Assembly (NCBI GenBank): GCA_023386795.1
Contig: JAEWJB010000016.1
Span: 1 to 46,973 of the forward strand
Direction of reading: 5' to 3'
Length of the DNA stretch: 46,973 bases
Source: Pseudomonadota bacterium
GTDB taxonomy: Bacteria; Pseudomonadota; Gammaproteobacteria; Xanthomonadales; Xanthomonadaceae
Part shown: one piece after another, positions 33,297-41,196 of the stretch
How positions within the stretch are numbered: position 1 is the first letter of the stretch
Layout of the letters: each line of letters opens with the position of its first letter
The notes under the pieces: generated by a model
The model's database searches: none
Told to the model about the DNA's origin: nothing
The model's input: only the letters and a program-made list of their open reading frames with translations
Translations under genes and position numbers: made by a program

Positions 33297-33713
33297 TCAG
33301 CGCGGCGGGCGGCCGCGCAGTTGCAGCGAATAGCGGTGGATCAGCTCCAGGTGCAGCGCCATGTAGTCCTCGTCGGTGAAGGCCTGCGCCATGCCGGCAA
33401 CGGCGCGTTCGCGGGCCGCTTCGGCCTGGGCGTGCTCCCAGTCCGCGTCGCGCACGGCCAGGTCGGCCATCACGGTCACCTTGTCCGGCTGCACCTCCAC
33501 GATCCCGCCGGAGACGTAGATCTCCACCGGCTCGCCCTGCAGCGGCGCCGCCCGCAGCATGCCCTCGCGCAGCGTGGTCAGCAGCGGCGTATGGCGGGCC
33601 AGCACGCCGAAGCGTCCGGCGCTGCCGGGCAGGTCGACTTCACGGATCTCGCCCGACCAGATCGGCCCGGCCAGGCTGACGACCTCCAGCGTGAGCGCTT
33701 GCACGTCGCTCAT
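33297..33713 (-). CDS. Solitary ATP-synthase epsilon-subunit-like protein
   Basis: A 138-residue protein with an F1 epsilon beta-sandwich: LTLEVVSLAGPIWSGEIREVDLPGSAGRFGVLARHTPLLTTL, then VEIYVSGGIVEVQPDKVTVMADLAVR. The C-terminal helical part is short and irregular (ADWEHAQAEAARERAVAGM). The canonical atp operon order (BEFHAGDC) is absent here: neighbours are a deaminase and a serine hydrolase, so this is either a second copy or the only epsilon gene, relocated. GGGGAG lies about 8 nt before the ATG. It is unclear whether it assembles into ATP synthase, although the length and motifs support an intact fold. Confidence 0.78.
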   Translation of the reverse strand: MSDVQALTLEVVSLAGPIWSGEIREVDLPGSAGRFGVLARHTPLLTTLREGMLRAAPLQGEPVEIYVSGGIVEVQPDKVTVMADLAVRDADWEHAQAEAARERAVAGMAQAFTDEDYMALHLELIHRYSLQLRGRPPR

Positions 33714-33843
33714 CCGCGGGGCTCCCCAGGGCGCGGACAGGCGAAGGCATCGGCGGCGGATCGACGTGGCGTCATGCGGCCCCGGGGATCGGTCGTGGGC
33801 GTCCAGTATGTCCGCGCGCGGCGTTGCGCGGCGTCAACGAAGG

Positions 33844-34299
33844 TCACTCTTCGCCGATGTCCTCGTTCCACACGTCCGGATGGGCGGCGATGTAGCCGCC
33901 GAGCAGGTCGATGCATTCCTGGCTGTGCAGGTCGATGACCTCCACGCCGTTCTCGCGCAGCCAGTCGATGCCGCCGCGGAAGGTGACCGATTCGCCCACC
34001 ACCACGGTGCCGATGTTGAACTGGCGCACCAGCCCGCTGCAGTACCAGCACGGCGCCAGCGTGGTGACCATGATCGTGTCGCGGTAGCGGCGCTGGCGCC
34101 CGGCCTTGCGGAAGGCATCGGTTTCGCCGTGCACGGAGGGGTCGCCTTCCTGCACGCGGCGATTGTGGCCGCAGCCAAGCAGCTGCCCATCGCGATGGTA
34201 GAGCGCCGCGCCGATCGGAATGCCGCCCTCGGCCAGGCCCTGCCGCGCTTCGGCAATGGCGGTGTCGAGCAGGGCGCGGTAATCGGGCGTGGCGATCAT
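33844..34299 (-). CDS. Yeast-type cytosine / nucleoside deaminase
   Basis: A 151-residue zinc deaminase of the CDD fold. It carries H58-G-E60 in VHGETDAFRKAG and P-C84-W-Y-C87 in TLAPCWYCSGLV, the complete zinc site and proton donor. It resembles Saccharomyces cytosine deaminase FCY1 over its whole length: GIPIGAAL, GHNRRVQEGDPSVHGE, and an ending PDVWNEDIGEE like the yeast PQDWFEDIGE. This differs from the usual bacterial cytosine deaminase CodA, an amidohydrolase. Cytosine to uracil is the likely reaction, but other substrates such as guanine analogues are possible. It lies 62 bp downstream of the HlyD gene on the same strand. Confidence 0.87.
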   Translation of the reverse strand: MIATPDYRALLDTAIAEARQGLAEGGIPIGAALYHRDGQLLGCGHNRRVQEGDPSVHGETDAFRKAGRQRRYRDTIMVTTLAPCWYCSGLVRQFNIGTVVVGESVTFRGGIDWLRENGVEVIDLHSQECIDLLGGYIAAHPDVWNEDIGEE

Positions 34300-34361
34300 G
34301 CGGTCATTCCAACGTGCGGGCCTTGCAGTCTCGGGCAGCGGCCGGTGTGCTGGCAACCCGC

Positions 34362-35483
34362 TCAGCGCGACGGCGGCGGCGTGCTGCCCGTATCGGACGT
34401 ATCCACCGCCACCACCACCGACATGCCCGGACGCAGCCGTGCGGCCAGCGGCTGGTCCGGATCGATGCCGATCTTCACCGGGATGCGCTGGGCGATCTTG
34501 ACGAAATTGCCAGTGGCGTTGTCGGCCGGCAGGATCGCGAACTCCGAGCCGGCGGCCGGCGAGATTTCCAGCACGTGGCCGTGCAGGCGCGCGTTGTTCA
34601 ACGCATCCACGCTGAAGGTCGCACGCTGGCCGATGCGCACGTTCGCCATCTGTGTCTCCTTGAAGTTGGCGATCACCCACAGCGTGTCCGGCACCAGCGT
34701 CATCAGTTGCGTGCCGTTGGTGACATAGGCGCCCTGGCGCACGCCGATCTGCCCGAGTTGGCCGGCGCGGGGGGCGAGGATGCGGGTGTTGTCGAAGTTG
34801 ATCTGCGCCAGTTCCACCGCCGCTTGCGCATTGGCGACTGCGGCGGCCAGCGCGGCCTGGTTGACCTCCACGCTGCGCGCGCTCTGCTGCGCGGCGTCCA
34901 GCGCCGCCTGCGATTGCTGGACCGCCGCGCGTGCCTGCGCGTTGGCGGCGAAGGCGGTATCGCGGTCCTGCGTGGAAAGCAGCTGCTGGCTGGCCAGGCG
35001 CTCGGCGCGCTGCAGGGCGGCGCTGGCGCGGTCCCGCTGGGCCACGCTGGAGGCCACGCCGGCCCGGTTCTCGGCGATCACCGCCGCCGCGCTGCGCCGG
35101 CTCTGTTCCCAGTTGGCGAGGTTGGCCTGCGCGGCCTGCAGCTGCGCCTGCGCCTGGGCGAGCTGCTGGTGGTAGATGCGGTCGTCGATCCGTACCAGCA
35201 GCTGGCCCGCCTCCACGTGCTGGAAATCCTGCACGGGCACCGCGGTGACATAGCCACTGACCTGCGGGGAGATGATCGTGACCTGGCCGCGCACCATCGC
35301 GTTCTCGGTGTTCTGCACCGTGCTGGTGAACGGCCACAGCCGCCAGGCGTAAAGCACCACCAGGACGCCGGCCAAGGCGAGCAGGGCGAAGCCGACGCCG
35401 CTCCAGACGCGGCGTCGCCTGCGCGCGGCGAGGGCGGCGGCGTCGGCGGGCGAGGTGGCGGTCGGCGGGGCGGGTGTGCTCAT
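34362..35483 (-). CDS. HlyD-family periplasmic adaptor (EmrA-like)
   Basis: A 373-residue membrane-fusion protein. One hydrophobic anchor lies at about residues 27-47; a lipoyl/barrel half is seen in NTENAMVRGQVTIISPQVSGYV and DFQHVEAGQLLVRID, followed by a long Ala/Gln-rich coiled hairpin (about 90-210, QLAQAQAQLQAAQANLANWEQ). The second half has NFDNTRILAPRAGQLGQIGVRQGAYVTNGTQLM, typical of EmrA. It links an inner-membrane pump to an outer-membrane channel. Its ATG overlaps the MFS stop (ATGA at 35480-35483), showing a translationally coupled EmrB-EmrA type pair. No TolC-type gene is adjacent. Confidence 0.92.
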   Translation of the reverse strand: MSTPAPPTATSPADAAALAARRRRRVWSGVGFALLALAGVLVVLYAWRLWPFTSTVQNTENAMVRGQVTIISPQVSGYVTAVPVQDFQHVEAGQLLVRIDDRIYHQQLAQAQAQLQAAQANLANWEQSRRSAAAVIAENRAGVASSVAQRDRASAALQRAERLASQQLLSTQDRDTAFAANAQARAAVQQSQAALDAAQQSARSVEVNQAALAAAVANAQAAVELAQINFDNTRILAPRAGQLGQIGVRQGAYVTNGTQLMTLVPDTLWVIANFKETQMANVRIGQRATFSVDALNNARLHGHVLEISPAAGSEFAILPADNATGNFVKIAQRIPVKIGIDPDQPLAARLRPGMSVVVAVDTSDTGSTPPPSR

Positions 35484-37132
35484 GCGCGGGCGCTGGCGGG
35501 CAGGGAGGTGGGGGCGGCGTCGCGCTGCCGCTGGCGGTTGCGCTTGACCAGGAAGAACAGGAACCAGAGCAGGATGGCGATGGCGATCAGGCCGATGGTC
35601 AGGAAGACGTCGTTGTAGGCCAGCACGTTGGCTTCGCGCGTGACGACGCCCGAGAGCGTGCGCATGGCCTGGGTCTGGCGGGCGCCGGGGTCGGGCACGG
35701 CACGCGCGTAGGCCGCCGCGTAGGCTTGCAGCCGCGCCGCGACCTGTGGATCGGTCAGTACCAGGTGGTCCATCAGCTGGCTGGCGTGGAATTTCTCGCG
35801 CACCACCTGCAAGGTGCCCAGGAACGCGCTGCCGAGCAGGCCGCCCATGTTCTGCGCCATGCCGAACATCACCACGAAGCTGATGAGGTTGCCGGGCTGG
35901 GTCGCCACGCGGCCGATGCCGGCCACCATGGCGGGCGCCACGAAGAACGTGCTGCCGAAGGCCAGCAGGAACTGGCTGGCATACATCTGCTCGGGCCGGG
36001 TGAGGCTGGTGGCGCGGGCGTCCAGGAAGCAGCCGACGGCAATCGCCGCCACCGCGGTGATCAGGTGTTCGGTGACGTGCTGCGGGTTGATCAGCAGCGC
36101 GCTGGCGACCACGCCACAGGTGGCGCCGAGCAGCATGAGCCAGAACAGCGTGTGCATCTGCGTGTTGTCCAGGCCGATGTTCTGGAAGAAGCCGACCGCG
36201 CCGGTGGCCTGTTCGGAGAGCACCAGGCGGATCAGCAGCACCGCCAGCACCAGGCGCAGGATGTCGCCGCTGGCCAGCCAGCGCGTGTTGAGCATCGGCC
36301 GGCGGCGGTTGTGTTCGATGGCCACCGCCGCGCACAGCAGCACGATGGACAGCGCCAGCACCACGCCCAGCCACGGCGTGCTGGTCCACCACAGCACGCG
36401 GCCCAGCGAGAGCACCGCCGCCAGCCCGGCGCTGCCGCCGGCAAACAGCACGAAGGTGGCCGCATCGAGCTTCTCGAATACCCGGTAGCGGTCGCCGGGT
36501 GGCAGCTTGAGCATCAGCACGCACGCCAGCGCGAACAGCGCCAGCCCGAGTTCGAACAGGTACAGGCCGCGCCACTCGCCGAACTGCAGCAGCTCGGTGG
36601 AGAACACGCGCGCCAGGGGCAGTGCCAGCTGGGTCAGGCCCAGGCCGGTGACCACCGCCCTGAGCCGGTGCTGGGCCGGAAACGCCTGGATCATGTAGTA
36701 CAGCCCCAGCGAGCTCAGCGCGGCGCCCACCAGGCCGTGCGCGGCGCGCACGCTGATCGCCGAGCCCAGGCTGTGCACGAACAGGTGCGCGAAGGCGATC
36801 AGCGCGTACAGGGCCAGGAAGATCTCGGTGAACAGGCGCAGGCCGAACTGCTGGCGGAATTTCACCAGCACCAGGTTGGCCGACATGTTGGTCATCACGT
36901 AGGCCGCCGGCAGCCACGCCATCTCGGCGGCGTAGGCCCCCAGGGTGCCCTGCAGGTAGACCAGGTTGGCTGTCACCAGCGCGTTGCTGAGCCCGCCGGT
37001 GAGGGCCACCACGATGCCCACCGCGGCGTAGGCCAGGCGGCGTCGGGTCGAATGCAGCGGGGTGGAGGCCGAGCCGGGCAGGGTCGGGCGCTCGTGCGGT
37101 TGCCATTGGCGCGGGACGTACTTGTCGCTCAC
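35480..37132 (-). CDS. MFS efflux transporter, DHA2 family (EmrB-like)
   Basis: A 550-residue inner-membrane transporter with about 14 helices, the DHA2 (14-TM) type. It starts RRRLAYAAVGIVVALTGGLSNALVTANLVYLQGTLG with MAWLPAAYVMTNM, has a long C-terminal soluble loop near VVREKFHASQLMDHL, and ends in a basic tail. The partner HlyD gene overlaps by 4 bp, giving an EmrAB-type drug or toxic-compound efflux pair driven by protons. The start is probably GTG 37132; a longer frame to 37177 is possible. Substrates are unknown. It is divergent from ubiE, separated by 86 bp. Confidence 0.9.
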   Translation of the reverse strand: MSDKYVPRQWQPHERPTLPGSASTPLHSTRRRLAYAAVGIVVALTGGLSNALVTANLVYLQGTLGAYAAEMAWLPAAYVMTNMSANLVLVKFRQQFGLRLFTEIFLALYALIAFAHLFVHSLGSAISVRAAHGLVGAALSSLGLYYMIQAFPAQHRLRAVVTGLGLTQLALPLARVFSTELLQFGEWRGLYLFELGLALFALACVLMLKLPPGDRYRVFEKLDAATFVLFAGGSAGLAAVLSLGRVLWWTSTPWLGVVLALSIVLLCAAVAIEHNRRRPMLNTRWLASGDILRLVLAVLLIRLVLSEQATGAVGFFQNIGLDNTQMHTLFWLMLLGATCGVVASALLINPQHVTEHLITAVAAIAVGCFLDARATSLTRPEQMYASQFLLAFGSTFFVAPAMVAGIGRVATQPGNLISFVVMFGMAQNMGGLLGSAFLGTLQVVREKFHASQLMDHLVLTDPQVAARLQAYAAAYARAVPDPGARQTQAMRTLSGVVTREANVLAYNDVFLTIGLIAIAILLWFLFFLVKRNRQRQRDAAPTSLPASARA

Positions 37133-37205
37133 GGATCGGCAGACAGGCCCGGGATGGACTGCGGCCGATTGTGGCACGAGGCCGTCACGATGGCGTTGGC
37201 GGTGC

Positions 37206-37219
37206 GATAATCCTCGGCA
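37206..37219 (+). promoter_or_regulatory. Putative -10 element of a leaderless ubiE transcript
   Basis: GATAAT at 37206-37211 ends 7 nt before ATG 37219, and CCTCGGC between them has no Shine-Dalgarno match. It follows the layout seen at hemC, the WYL gene and lptM. Confidence 0.4.
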
Positions 37220-37980
37220 TGAGCGAATCCCCCTACAAGACCGGCACCACCCATTTCGGCTTCCGCGACGTCGCCGCCAAGGACAAGCAGAAGCTGGTCG
37301 GCGAAGTCTTCACCTCGGTCGCGCGCAGCTACGACCTGATGAACGACCTGATGAGCCTGGGCATCCACCGGGTCTGGAAGCGCTATTTCGCCGCCACCGC
37401 GCAGGTGAAGCCCGGCGACCGCGTGCTCGACCTCGCCGGCGGCACGGGTGACATCGCCGCGCTGCTGCGCGATCGCGTGGGTGACGAAGGCACCATCGTG
37501 CTGGGCGACATCAATGCCGGCATGCTCTCGGTGGGCCGCGACCGCCTCACCGACCGCGGCCTGGTGGCCGGCCTGGACTACGTGCAATGCAACGCCGAGG
37601 CGCTGCCGTTCCCGGACCAGAGCTTCGAACTGGTGACCATCGCCTTCGGCCTGCGCAACGTCACCGACAAGGACGCCGCGCTGCGGGAGATGTACCGCGT
37701 GTTGAAGGTGGGCGGGCAGGCGCGCGTGCTGGAGTTCTCCGAGGTCACCGCCGACTGGTTCAAGCCGATCTACGACTTCCATTCGTTCAAGGTGCTGCCG
37801 AAGCTGGGCCAGCTGTTTGCCCGCGATTCGGACAGCTACCAGTACCTGGCCGAAAGCATTCGCAAGCATCCGCCGCAGGAAGAGCTCAAGGCGATGATGA
37901 CCGAGGCCGGTTTTGCCCGCTGCCACTACAAGAACCTGACCGGCGGCATCGTGGCGATCCACTCCGGCTACAAGATCTAA
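37219..37980 (+). CDS. ubiE: Ubiquinone/menaquinone C-methyltransferase UbiE
   Basis: A 253-residue SAM-dependent methyltransferase that methylates the quinone ring in ubiquinone synthesis. It begins TTHFGFRDVAAKDKQKLVGEVFTSVARSYDLMNDLMS, then has the SAM motif LDLAGGTGD (70-78), CNAEALPFPDQSFELVTIAFGLRNVTD and FHSFKVLPKLGQLFARDSDSYQYL, ending in GGIVAIHSGYKI; all are standard UbiE features. The start is ATG 37219. An intrinsic terminator follows within 40 bp. It is divergent from the efflux pair. Confidence 0.96.
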   Translation: MSESPYKTGTTHFGFRDVAAKDKQKLVGEVFTSVARSYDLMNDLMSLGIHRVWKRYFAATAQVKPGDRVLDLAGGTGDIAALLRDRVGDEGTIVLGDINAGMLSVGRDRLTDRGLVAGLDYVQCNAEALPFPDQSFELVTIAFGLRNVTDKDAALREMYRVLKVGGQARVLEFSEVTADWFKPIYDFHSFKVLPKLGQLFARDSDSYQYLAESIRKHPPQEELKAMMTEAGFARCHYKNLTGGIVAIHSGYKI

Positions 37981-37983
37981 GCG

Positions 37984-38019
37984 GCCGCCGGGCGCCGAAG
38001 CGGGGCCCGGCTGCTTTTT
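37984..38019 (+). terminator. Intrinsic terminator after ubiE
   Basis: GCCGCCGGGC (37984-37993) pairs with GCCCGGCTGC (38005-38014), one mismatch in 10 bp, and TTTTT follows at 38015-38019. Confidence 0.75.
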
Positions 38020-38088
38020 GCGACGGGCGTCAGGGCGGCGTCACCGGGCTTGGGCGAAACTGCGACCAGTTGCCCACTCCAGCACCGC

Positions 38089-38982
38089 ATGCGCCTGCAA
38101 TCCGTCCTGTCCCGGCTGTTCCCGCGTTCGTTCAGTGCCAAGCTGCTGGCCGTCGCCTTCGTCGGCATCCATGTGCCACTGCTGCTGCTGATCTTGTGGC
38201 TGGTCGGGTTGGCCGAGCTCGATCCGCATGAGCGCTGGACGGTGTTTGCCGTCGTGCTGTGCGCCACGTTGCTCGGCACCACCGGCACGCTCGCGGTGCT
38301 GTACCGCCTGCTCGGGCCCCTGCGCGCGGCCGCCGACGCATTGGATGTCTACTACGCCGAGCAACGCCTGCCGCTGCTGCCCGAGCATGGCGAGGACGAG
38401 CTTGGCCGCCTGTTGCGCGGTATCAACCGCAGCCTGCGCGGCATCGACGCCGGCTTGCGCGACGCACGCCGGCATGCGTTGCTCGACCCGCTCACCGAAT
38501 CGCTCAACCGTCGCGGCTGCGAGCAGGCGCTGGGCAATTCGGTGATCGCCGCCGGGCAGGAGGGCTGGCCGTTCGTGCTGTTCGTCATCGACATGGACAA
38601 CCTCAAGCCGATCAACGACCGCCACGGCCATGCCGCCGGCGACGCGGTACTGGTGCGCCTGGTGGAGACCGCCTATGGCTGGCTGGGACCGCAGGACTGG
38701 ATTGGCCGCTGGGGCGGCGATGAATTCCTGATCGGTGTCCACGCGCCCGAGGACGAGGCCACCTTGAAGCTCAACCAGTGGCTGTCGATGCTGGAAAGCC
38801 AGGACGAGGCGCAGGCGCCGGTGTACGTCAGTGCCGGCAGCGCCGCGCACCGGCCGGGCGAGGACGCGGGCAGCCTGTACCGGCGGGCCGATGCCGCCAT
38901 GTACCGGGCCAAGTTCTCCGGCGGCCGGCGCCTGGTGCGCGACGGCTTCGAGGACCCGGACACCCAGCCCCTGCCGCCCTGA
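38089..38982 (+). CDS. Membrane diguanylate cyclase (HAMP-GGDEF)
   Basis: A 297-residue protein. Two hydrophobic segments (about 19-42 and 51-74) frame a very short periplasmic loop, followed by a HAMP-like region (about 75-127) and a GGDEF domain (about 128-290). The active site GGDEF is intact at 209-213 (GRWGGDEFLIG), with DPLTESLNRRGCEQAL and DMDNLKPINDRHGHAAGD present, so cyclic di-GMP synthesis is likely. The RxxD inhibitory I-site expected just before GGDEF is absent (PQDWIGRW), so product feedback may be lacking. The start at ATG 38089 is the earliest giving a sensible N-terminus. Confidence 0.85.
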   Translation: MRLQSVLSRLFPRSFSAKLLAVAFVGIHVPLLLLILWLVGLAELDPHERWTVFAVVLCATLLGTTGTLAVLYRLLGPLRAAADALDVYYAEQRLPLLPEHGEDELGRLLRGINRSLRGIDAGLRDARRHALLDPLTESLNRRGCEQALGNSVIAAGQEGWPFVLFVIDMDNLKPINDRHGHAAGDAVLVRLVETAYGWLGPQDWIGRWGGDEFLIGVHAPEDEATLKLNQWLSMLESQDEAQAPVYVSAGSAAHRPGEDAGSLYRRADAAMYRAKFSGGRRLVRDGFEDPDTQPLPP

Positions 38983-39050
38983 ACGCCCCCGGCTGCCCCC
39001 GATGGCCGGCGGCGCTAGAATCGGGGGTTTCCCCGACCCGGTTTTAGTAC

Positions 39051-40994
39051 ATGCGTTCCTCGCTCCTGACCCTGTCCCTGGCCGCGGTCCTGGCCGCCGG
39101 CTGCTCGCAGCAGTCCACTCCCGCGCCCCAGGCGCCCGCAGACAAGCCCGCCGCCGCCGCCGTGAAACCCGCCGCCCGCAGCCACGATGAAAGCTCCTAC
39201 GCCGAACCGGAAAAGGTCGTCATCAAGGACCTGGCGCTGGACCTGAAGGTCGACTTCGACAGCAAGCAGATCGGCGGCAACGCGGTCTACACCCTGGACT
39301 GGAAGGACAAGGCCGCCAAGCAGCTGGTGCTGGACACCCGCGAGCTGACCATCGAGAAGGTGCAGGCGGTCGGGGCCGATGGCGCGCTGACGGCGCTGCC
39401 GTTCGAGCTGGCCGCCAATGACAAGACCTTCGGCAGCAAGCTGACGATCCAGACCCCGGACCAGCCGGCGAAGATCCGCATCGACTACCACACCGCGCCG
39501 ACCGCCTCGGGGCTGCAGTGGCTGGAGCCGTCGATGACCGAGGGCAAGCAGTTGCCCTTCATGTTCAGCCAGTCGCAGGCCATCCACGCCCGTTCGTGGG
39601 TGCCGCTGCAGGACACGCCCAGCGTGCGCTTCACCTACAGCGCACACGTGACCTCGCGCCCGGACGTGATGGTGCTGATGAGCGCCGACAACGACCCGAA
39701 GGCGGCGCGCGACGGCGACTACAGCTTCAAGATGCCCGAGCCGATCCCGTCCTACCTGCTGGCCATCGCGGCCGGCGACCTGGTGTTCAAGCCGATCTCC
39801 GAGCGCTCGGGCGTGTGGGCCGAGCCCGCGATGGTCGACAAGGCCGCCAAGGAGTTCGAAGACACCGAGAAGATGATCGGCGCCGCCGAACACCTGTACG
39901 GCCCGTACCGTTGGGGCCGCTACGACATGCTGGTGCTGCCGCCGTCGTTCCCGTTCGGTGGCATGGAGAACCCGCGCCTGACCTTCGCCACGCCGACGGT
40001 GATCGTGGGCGACAAGTCGCTGGTCTCGCTGGTGGCCCATGAACTGGCGCACAGCTGGTCGGGCAACCTGGTGACCAATGCGTCGTGGAAGGACATCTGG
40101 CTCAACGAGGGCTTCACCACCTACGTGCAGGGCCGCATCACCGAGGCGCTGTACGGCGCCGAGCTGGCAGAGGAAGAGCGCGAGATCGACCAGACCGACC
40201 TGCTGGCCGAAATCAAGGACATGAGCCCGGCCGACCAGGCGCTGGCGCTGCCGCCGCTGACCGAGCGCGATCCGGACGATGCGCTGAGCCAGGTGGCCTA
40301 CGTCAAGGGCTCGTGGTTCCTGCAGTTCCTGGAGCAGCGCTTCGGCCGCGAGACGTTCGACCCGTTCCTGCGCGGCTGGTTCGACGACCACGCCTTCCAG
40401 AGCGCGACGACCGACCAGTTCGTGGATTACCTGAAGAAGAACCTGTTGCCGAAGAATCCGAACGCGGTGACGCCGGCGGAGCTGGATGCGTGGTTGAACC
40501 AGCCGGGCATCCCGGCGTTCGCGCAGAAGGCCCGCTCGCGCAGCTTCAGCATCGTCGATACCGCGCGCATCGCATGGCTGGGCAGCGGCAAGCTGCCGAC
40601 CAACCAGGTGACTTCGGACTGGAATACCCAGGCGTGGACGCATTTCCTGGCCGGCATGGGCGCGACGCTGAAGCCTGAGCAGCTCAAGCAGCTCGACGAC
40701 ACGTACCACTTCACCGGCACGGCGAATGGCGAGATCGCGATGCGCTGGTATCCGCTGGCGATCCGCAGTGGCTACAAGGAAGCGTGGCCGGCGGCCGGCG
40801 AGTTCATCGAGCGCGTGGGCCGTCGCAAGCTGATCCTGCCGATCTACGCCGAGCTGGTGAAGACGCCCGAGGGGCTGGCCTTCGCCAAGGAAGCGTTCGC
40901 CAAGGCCAAGCCGGGCTATCACCCGATCACCACGGTGTCGGTCGCCGACATGCTGGCCAAGGCCGAAGCCGACGCCGGGCAGGCGAAGCAGTAA
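39051..40994 (+). CDS. M1-family metallopeptidase, lipoprotein
   Basis: A 647-residue zinc peptidase of the M1 aminopeptidase / LTA4-hydrolase type. The N-terminus ends in lipobox VLAAGC with Cys18, followed by an Ala/Pro linker, so it should be tethered to the envelope. It has the exopeptidase motif GGMEN (about 304-308), zinc site H330-E331-LAH334-SW and the third ligand E353 in WLNEGFTTYVQG, then an LTA4-hydrolase-like C-terminal half (KSYK-like helical region, ending with VSVADMLAKAEADAG). It probably trims peptides in the periplasm or at the outer membrane. A TAGAAT box about 30 nt upstream may be its -10. A strong terminator follows. Confidence 0.93.
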   Translation: MRSSLLTLSLAAVLAAGCSQQSTPAPQAPADKPAAAAVKPAARSHDESSYAEPEKVVIKDLALDLKVDFDSKQIGGNAVYTLDWKDKAAKQLVLDTRELTIEKVQAVGADGALTALPFELAANDKTFGSKLTIQTPDQPAKIRIDYHTAPTASGLQWLEPSMTEGKQLPFMFSQSQAIHARSWVPLQDTPSVRFTYSAHVTSRPDVMVLMSADNDPKAARDGDYSFKMPEPIPSYLLAIAAGDLVFKPISERSGVWAEPAMVDKAAKEFEDTEKMIGAAEHLYGPYRWGRYDMLVLPPSFPFGGMENPRLTFATPTVIVGDKSLVSLVAHELAHSWSGNLVTNASWKDIWLNEGFTTYVQGRITEALYGAELAEEEREIDQTDLLAEIKDMSPADQALALPPLTERDPDDALSQVAYVKGSWFLQFLEQRFGRETFDPFLRGWFDDHAFQSATTDQFVDYLKKNLLPKNPNAVTPAELDAWLNQPGIPAFAQKARSRSFSIVDTARIAWLGSGKLPTNQVTSDWNTQAWTHFLAGMGATLKPEQLKQLDDTYHFTGTANGEIAMRWYPLAIRSGYKEAWPAAGEFIERVGRRKLILPIYAELVKTPEGLAFAKEAFAKAKPGYHPITTVSVADMLAKAEADAGQAKQ

Positions 40995-41021
40995 GTTCGT
41001 TCCTGCGGTTTGATGCAATCG

Positions 41022-41059
41022 AAGCGGCGGGCCCTGTCAGGGCTCGCCGCTTTCTTTTT
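41022..41059 (+). terminator. Intrinsic terminator after the M1 peptidase
   Basis: AAGCGGCG (41022-41029) pairs with CGCCGCTT (41045-41052), with an inner stem GCCCT/AGGGC, and is followed by TTTCTTTTT. It closes the M1 peptidase transcript. Confidence 0.9.
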
Positions 41060-41196
41060 CTGATGGCTCGGTTGCGGCGGCCGGGTTGATGGCACCGCCT
41101 GCGCAGGTCGCTTCCCCTCGCGGGATCGCGGATCAAGGGCTCAATCCCATGCGCCCACGCGCTATCTTTGCCTTCTCTTTCCGCGGAGCCTACTCG

